Part shown: positions 1-5,692 of the stretch, in pieces
Position numbering within the stretch: the stretch's first letter is position 1
Layout of the letters: the number at the start of each line of letters is the position of its first letter
Assembly: GCA_002342505.1 (NCBI GenBank)
Contig: DDQB01000011.1
Location: forward strand, 7,632-17,459
DNA: 9,828 bases
Reading direction: 5' to 3'
Source of the DNA: Acidaminococcaceae bacterium UBA2453
GTDB taxonomy: Bacteria > Bacillota > Negativicutes > Acidaminococcales > Acidaminococcaceae
Translations under genes and position numbers: made by a program
The notes under the pieces: generated by a model
The model's database searches: none
Seen by the model: the letters and a program-made list of their open reading frames with translations, nothing else
Told to the model about the DNA's origin: nothing

Positions 1-46
1 CGGGCTTACAAACTTCAATTTTACTACTTAGAGGCTTAATTCACTC

Positions 47-1045
47 ATGTACAGAAACAAAATCACTTTGGTCCTGCTCTGTTTTCTTTTCATAATAACA
101 GGCTGCAGTTTTTTCAGCGCTGCAGGGCCAAAAGAGAAAATACAAGTGTATACGACGCTGGACAAATCCTTCGTGGAATCGTTGTGCGTAAAATTCAACG
201 AAGGGTTGCCCTCAGATAAACAAATCGCGTTTGAAGTAACCGATGCGGAAGATCAGTTGGCTCAGTCGGACTGTATCATCAGCGGGGAGAAAGACCTGAA
301 GCAGAAAGCCGCGGCGGATATGCTACAACCGATGCAGGCAGAATATGCCGACCTGCTTCCACTGGAACTGAAAGATGAGAAAGACCGGTGGATCACATTG
401 TTCTATGATCCCGCCGTGCTCCTGATCAATCAGGAATATTCAAGGAAGGTGGGACAGCAGCAGATTCTGCACTGGCTGGATGTTCCGAAACAGACCGGGG
501 CGCAGATCGTCATGGAAAATCTCAGCGATAACGATTCGACGGAGGGCTTTCTGACAGCCATGTCTTCCCGAATGGGGCAGCATGAGTTTCTCTCCTGGTT
601 AAAAGAGCTGCGGCCCATGATCCGGCAGTACGCGAAATTTCCAATCACGCCGGTCCGTATGGCGGCAACCGGCGACGCGGATATTGCGGTGACACGGAGA
701 AGTCATGTGTTCAAATATCTGCAGAATGATTTCCCCGCCTATGTTTTGATACCGGAAGAAGGAACGCCGGTGAATCTGTACGGGCTGGGTATCGTCAGAA
801 ATTCCAAAAAGCAAAAGGGAATCGTGTCTTTTGCCAACTGGATCCTGCAATCACCTGATGCACGGACGGCGCTGATGACAACGAGATGCGGATTTTTGCC
901 GGTTTTGCCGCAGGGAGAAAAAGGGCAGACGGTAAATATGGACAGATTATGGTTAAATACATTTTATAAAGAGGAAGCGGCTGTAGAAAAACTGACGGAA
1001 ACGTGGCTGAAGGAAATCCGTCTGGCCGGGGAGGACGTAAAGTGA
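47..1045 (+). CDS. Lipoprotein, type 2 periplasmic-binding-protein-like (extracellular solute-binding family)
   Basis: Likely an exported lipid-anchored protein of 332 residues. Residues 1-20 form a typical lipoprotein signal: basic start (YRNK), a hydrophobic run (ITLVLLCFLFI) and a lipobox ending I-T-G-C20, so Cys20 should be lipidated. After it, residues 30-75 (IQVYTTLDKSFVESLCVKFNE) resemble the first strand and helix of iron/polyamine-type substrate-binding proteins (FbpA/AfuA-like, 'vYs..d..f...l...Fe'). The middle segment RWITLFYDPAVLLINQEY and the late GLGIVRNSKKQKGIVSFANWILQSPDAR also fit the type 2 periplasmic-binding fold. No permease or ATPase gene adjoins it, so the ligand cannot be told and a role other than transport is possible. 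The ATG has only a weak GAGG at 31-34. Its TGA overlaps the rimO start (GTGA, 1042-1045), so the two genes are probably translationally coupled. The lipoprotein call is firm; the fold is likely; the substrate is unknown. Confidence 0.82.
   Translation: MYRNKITLVLLCFLFIITGCSFFSAAGPKEKIQVYTTLDKSFVESLCVKFNEGLPSDKQIAFEVTDAEDQLAQSDCIISGEKDLKQKAAADMLQPMQAEYADLLPLELKDEKDRWITLFYDPAVLLINQEYSRKVGQQQILHWLDVPKQTGAQIVMENLSDNDSTEGFLTAMSSRMGQHEFLSWLKELRPMIRQYAKFPITPVRMAATGDADIAVTRRSHVFKYLQNDFPAYVLIPEEGTPVNLYGLGIVRNSKKQKGIVSFANWILQSPDARTALMTTRCGFLPVLPQGEKGQTVNMDRLWLNTFYKEEAAVEKLTETWLKEIRLAGEDVK
1028..1034 (+). promoter_or_regulatory. Ribosome binding site deciding the GTG start of rimO
   Basis: GGGGAGG lies 7 bases upstream of GTG at 1042-1044. 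It favours this start over the in-frame ATG at 1003, which would add 13 residues (including PSGRGGRK) not seen before the family's conserved KLGLISLGCPKN opening. Confidence 0.8.
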
Positions 1046-2502
1046 AATTAGGTCTGATCAGTCTGGGCTGTCCGAAGAATCTGGTGGATTCCGAGGTCAT
1101 GCTGGGCATTATTGAAAAATATAAAATTGAAATTACAAACGATCCGGAAGAAGCGGAAATTATCATAGTCAATACCTGTGGTTTTATTGAATCGGCGAAG
1201 CAGGAATCTATCGAAACAATCCTTTCCATGTCGTCTTATAAGACAGATGGATGTTGTAACTATCTGATCGTGACCGGCTGCCTGGCGCAGCGGTATGCGC
1301 AGGAATTGTTTGCGGATATGCCGGAAGTGGACGCTATTGTGGGTACTAATGTGTACAAAGATATTGCGACTGTCATTGATTGCGTGATGCAGGGGCAGCG
1401 GGTACTGCATTTAACAGAAAATGATCTGCTTCCAACAGAGGGAAACTCTCTAATGCAGGCAGAAAAAACTGCGCAAAGAGATCTGCATTCCGCACATGAC
1501 CCAAAGGAAAAGCAGGCGCAAACAAAAAAGCAAGTACAAACACAGGAGATAATGCCAAACCAAAAGCAATTGGCTGCTGATCCCCGCAAGCTGACAACGC
1601 CGCACTATATGGCGTATCTGAAAATTGCGGAGGGCTGCGATAATTTCTGTTCCTTCTGCGCAATTCCCCTGATTCGCGGCCGTTATATCAGCAAGCCTTA
1701 CGAACAGGTCATGGCGGAAGCGAAAGATTTGGTTGCCCGGGGTGTGAAAGAACTGGTGGTCATCGCCCAGGATACGACCCGTTACGGGCAGGACCGGTAC
1801 GGAAAACTGCGGCTGGCAGAACTGCTGCGCGACTTAAATGGGCTGGAGGGTCTGAAATGGATCCGTGTTTTGTATTCGTATCCGAACACCTTTACGGATG
1901 AACTGATAGAAGCCTATGCAACGTTGCCGAAAGTCTGTCACTATGTGGATCTGCCGTTGCAGCATGCCAGCGACCGGCTGCTGCATGCCATGCGCCGCCG
2001 TGACCGGCTGGCGGAGACCAGGTCGCTGTTGAAGAAACTGCGGGACCGGATTCCCGATATCGTGGTGCGCACTACATTTATTGTAGGCTTTCCCGGTGAA
2101 ACGGAGGAAGATTTTGCTATACTGAAAGAATTTGTGACAGAACAGAAATTTGAAAATGCCGGTGTGTTCCAGTATTCCCAGGAAGAAAATACAGCAGCTG
2201 CTGCCATGCCTGACCAGATTCCGGAAGAAATCAAACAGCGGCGCTATGATGAACTGATGGCGATACAGGCGGGGATTTCGGAAGATATCCATAAATCGCT
2301 GGAAGACAGGGAACTGGAAGTTGTCGTGGAAGGATATGACGAAGAGGAAAAAGACCTGGCCGTGGCCCGAAGCTATCGGGAAGCCCCGGATATCGACGGC
2401 AGCATTTTTGTAGAAGATGCGCCCGGTCTGCAGCCCGGTGATTTTATCAGGATCAGGGTGGATCAGGGATTTGCTTACGAAGTAGTGGCAAACCGGATTT
2501 AA
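1042..2502 (+). CDS. rimO: Ribosomal protein S12 methylthiotransferase RimO
   Basis: Radical-SAM enzyme that adds a methylthio group to a conserved aspartate of ribosomal protein S12; cytoplasmic. Numbered from the GTG start (486 aa), the N-terminal UPF0004 domain opens with LISLGCPKNLVDSE, the signature separating RimO from the tRNA enzyme MiaB. Its three auxiliary-cluster cysteines are Cys10 (LGCPKN), Cys46 (NTCGF) and Cys80 (TGCLAQRY). The radical-SAM cluster motif is C-DNF-C-SF-C at 199, 203 and 206 (EGCDNFCSFC), followed by IPLIRGRYISKP. A TRAM RNA/protein-binding domain occupies about 425-486 (ELEVVVEGYDEEEKD...VANRI). The protein is about 45 residues longer than the usual ~440 because of a Lys/Gln/Ala-rich insert at about 130-180, between the first two domains. 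Start chosen from the GGGGAGG at 1028-1034. It overlaps the upstream lipoprotein stop by 4 bases. Function is very likely; the insert is unusual. Confidence 0.96.
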   Translation: MKLGLISLGCPKNLVDSEVMLGIIEKYKIEITNDPEEAEIIIVNTCGFIESAKQESIETILSMSSYKTDGCCNYLIVTGCLAQRYAQELFADMPEVDAIVGTNVYKDIATVIDCVMQGQRVLHLTENDLLPTEGNSLMQAEKTAQRDLHSAHDPKEKQAQTKKQVQTQEIMPNQKQLAADPRKLTTPHYMAYLKIAEGCDNFCSFCAIPLIRGRYISKPYEQVMAEAKDLVARGVKELVVIAQDTTRYGQDRYGKLRLAELLRDLNGLEGLKWIRVLYSYPNTFTDELIEAYATLPKVCHYVDLPLQHASDRLLHAMRRRDRLAETRSLLKKLRDRIPDIVVRTTFIVGFPGETEEDFAILKEFVTEQKFENAGVFQYSQEENTAAAAMPDQIPEEIKQRRYDELMAIQAGISEDIHKSLEDRELEVVVEGYDEEEKDLAVARSYREAPDIDGSIFVEDAPGLQPGDFIRIRVDQGFAYEVVANRI

Positions 2503-2638
2503 TCAGCGATTCCTTCAAGAGGATCGACAGTTGTTTCAGCAGCGTCAGGCAAAACGGCCAGGGTTGGCGGAAATGATCTGACTGGTCAGCGATTGGCTGC
2601 GATATATGCTGTTTAATGTAAAACGGGGAGGGAGCCGA
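2503..2638 (+). other. Gap between rimO and cinA
   Basis: No gene or T-tailed terminator is visible, so rimO and cinA may be cotranscribed. The segment repeats TCAGCGATT (2503-2511 and 2586-2594) and holds two short inverted repeats: GCCA/TGGC (2557-2560, 2565-2568) and CTGAC/GTCAG (2578-2582, 2585-2589). None is long enough to call a regulatory structure. The cinA ribosome binding site lies at its end (GGGGAGG, 2625-2631). Confidence 0.4.
2625..2631 (+). promoter_or_regulatory. Ribosome binding site deciding the cinA start
   Basis: GGGGAGG sits 7 bases before ATG at 2639. An in-frame ATG at 2606 would add 11 residues lying over this site and not found before the family's usual opening MKVEVITTGTELLLG, so 2639 is preferred. 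Confidence 0.8.
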
Positions 2639-3934
2639 ATGAAAGTTGAGGTCATCACGACCGGGACGGAACTTCTTCTGGGTGAAATTTTAAATACGAA
2701 TTTTACGTATCTGGCGCAGGAATTAAACGCCCGCGGTTTTGATGTGTTGTATCAGACGACGGTGGGAGATAATCCGGAACGACTGGAAGATGCGCTGAAG
2801 ATTGCCGCTGCCCGGGCGGATATCGTCATCACTAGCGGGGGACTGGGACCTACCCGGGGTGATATTACGAAAGAGCTGGTAGCCAAATTCTGCGGCGCGG
2901 AATTGTATATGAATCTGGAAGTCTGGGAACATATCCATACGTTGTTGTCTAAACGGAATATCTGTATTGCGGCGAATAACGACAAACAGGCCATGGTTCC
3001 CAGCGGTGCGGTGGTGCTCCGTAACGAAGTGGGGACGGCGCCCGGTCTTGTGCTGGAGCATGACAGCACCATGTTTGTGATGCTGCCGGGACCGCCCTTT
3101 GAATTAAAGCATGTATGTGAAAAGGAGTTGTTCCCGTTTTTTGAACAGCGTTTTCCGCAAAACGGGATCATAAAATCCCATACATTAAAGTTGTATGGCA
3201 TTGGGGAGTCGGGCGTGGCCGAATTGCTGGACGACCTGATTTTGCAGCAGTCCAACCCGACGATTGCGCTGTATGCCCGGCATGGGGAAATCCTGGTCCG
3301 CCTGACAGCCAAAGCGGCCGCGGAGGAAGAAGCGGACAGGATGATTGCGGCCATGCAGGAAAAGGTGGAAGCGATTGTCGGGACATATGTTTACGGGTAC
3401 GATAACGACACGTTGCCGGAAGTTTTGGGTAAAGAACTGTTGGAACGGCAGATGACGATCGCATTTGCGGAATCCTGTACCGGGGGCCTGGCGTCCAGCC
3501 TGATGACAGATGTCCCTGGCAGTTCGGAGTATCTGAAAGGTTCCGTTGTCAGTTATACCAATGAAATTAAAAGAGATGTCATTCATGTCAATAAAACAAT
3601 ATTAGACAAAAAAGGCGCTGTCAGCGAAGAGGTTGCTTTGGAAATGGCACGAGGCGTTCGCGAATTGATTGGCGCAGATTTTGCAGCAAGCATTACCGGA
3701 CTGGCCGGACCCGGCGGCGGGACGCGTAAAAAACCGGTCGGCCTTGTTTATATAGCGGTCGCGGATGAAAATGGGGAAGAATGCCGCAAGTTCAATTTTT
3801 CCGGCGCCCGCTCGCAGGTTAAACACAGGGCTGCTATGGCAGCCATAGGCCTGGCCCTTGAAAGAGTGAAAAAGTGCAGTTTGAATCGGGAGGATTTGGA
3901 GGAAATCAGTAATGACCATGACACAGACAGATAA
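2639..3934 (+). CDS. cinA: CinA family protein (competence/damage-inducible protein; NMN amidohydrolase-type C-terminal domain)
   Basis: Two-domain cytoplasmic protein of 431 residues; family length is about 410-430. Residues 1-170 are the MoaB/MogA-like molybdopterin-binding-type domain: MKVEVITTGTELLLGEILNTN, TSGGLGPTRGDITKE at 65-79, and MLPGPPFE at 148-155. The C-terminal CinA domain (about 258-412) has FAESCTGGLASSLM at 276-289, GSVVSYTNEIK at 301-311, GAVSEEVALEMA at 326-337 and ITGLAGPGGGT at 352-362. In characterised members this C-terminal domain deamidates nicotinamide mononucleotide (PncC activity) for NAD salvage, while the N-terminal domain of some CinA proteins hydrolyses ADP-ribose. 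In several Gram-positives cinA sits just before recA and takes part in competence, but here the next gene is a DEAD-box helicase. The motif usually written GGLGPTxDD reads GGLGPTRGD here, keeping only the second Asp. The last 23 bases overlap the helicase gene. Confidence 0.95.
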   Translation: MKVEVITTGTELLLGEILNTNFTYLAQELNARGFDVLYQTTVGDNPERLEDALKIAAARADIVITSGGLGPTRGDITKELVAKFCGAELYMNLEVWEHIHTLLSKRNICIAANNDKQAMVPSGAVVLRNEVGTAPGLVLEHDSTMFVMLPGPPFELKHVCEKELFPFFEQRFPQNGIIKSHTLKLYGIGESGVAELLDDLILQQSNPTIALYARHGEILVRLTAKAAAEEEADRMIAAMQEKVEAIVGTYVYGYDNDTLPEVLGKELLERQMTIAFAESCTGGLASSLMTDVPGSSEYLKGSVVSYTNEIKRDVIHVNKTILDKKGAVSEEVALEMARGVRELIGADFAASITGLAGPGGGTRKKPVGLVYIAVADENGEECRKFNFSGARSQVKHRAAMAAIGLALERVKKCSLNREDLEEISNDHDTDR

Positions 3935-5519
3935 TTTTGGGGAATTAGTGCTTGAGAAACGCATTGTCGCCGCGTTAAAGGAGATGGGCTTTGAAGAACC
4001 GTCTCCTATACAGCAGCAGGCGATTCCTTTATTGTTGGAAGGAAAGGATATCATCGGGCAGGCCCAGACCGGTACCGGCAAGACGGCTGCGTTTGGTATT
4101 CCTATGATACAGGGCATCGAGGACCATCGCCACATACAGGCGCTGGTCATGAGTCCGACCCGCGAGCTGGCTATCCAGGTAGCGGAAGAGATCGGAAAGA
4201 TTGGCCGCAACAAACGGATCAAAGTGGTTCCGGTTTACGGCGGTCAGCCCATCGATCGCCAGATCCGCGCCTTAAAAAGCGGTGTGCAAATCGTGATCGG
4301 TACGCCGGGCCGTCTGTTGGACCATATCCGCAGAGGGACCATCAAACTGAACCACGTTCGTTATCTGGTTTTGGACGAAGCGGACGAGATGCTGGATATG
4401 GGCTTTATCGACGATATGGAAGAGATCATGGCCAACGTGCCTTCCGACAGGCAGACCATGCTGTTTTCCGCTACGATGCCGCGCCCGATCCTGAGTCTTA
4501 CAAAAAAGTACATGCGGGCGCCCCAGATGGTTACGGTCAGCAAAGAAGAGATCACGGTTCCGCTGATCGATCAGTATTACTTTGAGACCCGCGATAAAAT
4601 TGAAGGGATTTCCCGTTTGCTGGATGCAGGCATCGAAGGGAAATCCATCATCTTCTGCCGTACCAAACGGGGCGTCGACGATCTGGTCTCTTCGTTAGGC
4701 AGCCGCGGTTATCTGGCGGAAGGACTGCACGGGGATCTGAGCCAGACCCAGCGTGACCGGGTCATGAAAAAGTTCAAGGAAGGACGTCTGGACATTCTGA
4801 TTGCAACGGATGTTGCCGCCCGCGGACTGGATATTGACAATGTGCAGTATGTGATCAATTATGATATTCCCCAGGATCCGGAAAGTTACGTGCACCGGAT
4901 CGGCCGGACGGGGCGCGCGGGCAATACCGGCGTAGCGCTGACATTTATCTTGCCCCGCGAGTTCCGTCAGCTGAAACTGATCGAGCGGATCGCCAAGACG
5001 CGCATCCGCCGTCGCGAACTTCCTACCACGACAGATGTGCTGGAGCATCAGCGGGAACAGATCATTTCCAAGATGCAGGCTATTCTGGAAATGGGGAATT
5101 ACGGGGACTATATGCCGGTTGTCAATTCCTTAAGCAAGGAGTACGATCTGGAAGAGATCGCCGCTGCCGCGTTGAAATTAATGCAGGAAGGGAACCGGGC
5201 GTTGGAGATCCGTGAAGAGAATAACACTATCAGCGATCTGACGGCTCCGAATCTTTCCAACACCGGCGGCCGGCCCGGCATGGTGCGTTTCTTCCTGAAT
5301 ATTGGACGCAGCCAGAAAATTACGGTTCCGGAGCTGGTGCGTACCATTGCAAAAGAAGCGGATATTCCGGCCCGTTCTATAGGCCTCATCAATATTTTTG
5401 ATAAATTCTCTTTTGTAGAAGTTCCGGAACAGGTTGCGGAAAAGGTCATGGCCGTGATGCATAAGAACAGCATCCGCGGTTACAAGGTGAATATAGAACC
5501 GGCCCGGACGAAGAACTGA
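3912..5519 (+). CDS. DEAD-box ATP-dependent RNA helicase with C-terminal DbpA-type RNA-binding domain
   Basis: ATP-driven RNA remodelling enzyme of 535 residues, of the DeaD/CshA/DbpA type. These typically act in ribosome assembly, mRNA decay or cold adaptation. All core motifs are visible: Q motif (FEEPSPIQQQAIP, 27-39), Walker A AQTGTGKT (51-58), PTRELA (82-87), GG (110-111), TPGR (131-134), DEAD (155-158), SAT (186-188), IIFCRTKRG (246-254), RGLDI (304-308) and HRIGRTGR (328-335). After a helical linker, residues 456-530 (MVRFFLNIGRSQKITVPELVRTI ... GLINIFDKFSFVEVP ... YKVNIEPA, shown with gaps) match the DbpA/CsdA RNA-recognition fold. No Arg/Gly-rich tail follows. GGAGG at 3898-3902 is 9 bases before the ATG at 3912 and 15 before the alternative ATG at 3918, so 3912 is used. 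The start lies inside cinA (23-base overlap), implying cotranslation. Whether it is the orthologue of deaD, cshA or dbpA cannot be settled from this sequence. Confidence 0.95.
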   Translation: MTMTQTDNFGELVLEKRIVAALKEMGFEEPSPIQQQAIPLLLEGKDIIGQAQTGTGKTAAFGIPMIQGIEDHRHIQALVMSPTRELAIQVAEEIGKIGRNKRIKVVPVYGGQPIDRQIRALKSGVQIVIGTPGRLLDHIRRGTIKLNHVRYLVLDEADEMLDMGFIDDMEEIMANVPSDRQTMLFSATMPRPILSLTKKYMRAPQMVTVSKEEITVPLIDQYYFETRDKIEGISRLLDAGIEGKSIIFCRTKRGVDDLVSSLGSRGYLAEGLHGDLSQTQRDRVMKKFKEGRLDILIATDVAARGLDIDNVQYVINYDIPQDPESYVHRIGRTGRAGNTGVALTFILPREFRQLKLIERIAKTRIRRRELPTTTDVLEHQREQIISKMQAILEMGNYGDYMPVVNSLSKEYDLEEIAAAALKLMQEGNRALEIREENNTISDLTAPNLSNTGGRPGMVRFFLNIGRSQKITVPELVRTIAKEADIPARSIGLINIFDKFSFVEVPEQVAEKVMAVMHKNSIRGYKVNIEPARTKN

Positions 5520-5593
5520 AATAAGGAAGCGCTGATTTAATAAGCTGACGCGATTGCCTGAGTCGTTTGCAAAAAGCGTTGGCCGGAGTAAAG

Positions 5594-5665
5594 ATGAGAC
5601 TCAATCCGCGCTTTCTTTTGGACGCAGCACAAAAACGTCTCTGCGTCACTGTTTGTGCCGCCTGA
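5594..5665 (+). CDS. Possible 23-codon upstream ORF (leader peptide) before hflX
   Basis: An ATG at 5594 has GGAG at 5585-5588, five bases upstream, and opens a 23-residue frame that ends in tandem stops TGA-TAA (5663-5668). The peptide begins MRLNPRFLLDAAQKR and ends in a Cys-containing hydrophobic stretch (LCVTVCAA). It is basic overall. The frame is the same as hflX, so only the double stop separates the two. Its coding part fully covers the hairpin at 5621-5647, and its stop falls in the loop of the hairpin at 5657-5677. This is the arrangement expected of a leader whose translation controls the next gene. I recognise no family. It may instead be a chance frame in an intergenic repeat. 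Confidence 0.35.
   Translation: MRLNPRFLLDAAQKRLCVTVCAA
5621..5647 (+). promoter_or_regulatory. Hairpin 1 in the hflX leader
   Basis: Perfect 7-base inverted repeat GACGCAG (5621-5627) / CTGCGTC (5641-5647) with a 13-base loop. It lies within the possible upstream ORF and has no T run after it, so it is not a simple terminator. Confidence 0.45.
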
Positions 5666-5677
5666 TAAGCAGGCGGC
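5657..5677 (+). promoter_or_regulatory. Hairpin 2 in the hflX leader, close to the start codon
   Basis: Perfect 8-base GC-rich inverted repeat GCCGCCTG (5657-5664) / CAGGCGGC (5670-5677) with loop ATAAG. The right arm contains the purine-rich AGGCGG stretch just before the ATG at 5681 and ends 15 bases before the preferred ATG at 5693. No T run follows. It could modulate ribosome access to hflX; this is inferred from position only. Confidence 0.5.
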
Positions 5678-5692
5678 GGAATGGAGCCTGTC

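Noticed and set aside
1003..1041. ATG-initiated longer form of RimO
   Set aside because: The extra 13 residues have no family counterpart and lie over the end of the lipoprotein gene and the GGGGAGG site; GTG at 1042 has ideal spacing.
2752..3354. 200-residue - strand frame opposite cinA
   Set aside because: Ser/Arg-rich antisense shadow over an intact, motif-complete cinA; no ribosome binding site or recognisable domain.
3602..4222. 206-residue - strand frame opposite the cinA/DEAD-box junction
   Set aside because: Antisense shadow of two intact genes, with composition unlike a folded protein.
5657..5677. Terminator ending the DEAD-box transcript
   Set aside because: The stem is GC-rich but no T run follows on the + strand; it runs straight into the hflX start.
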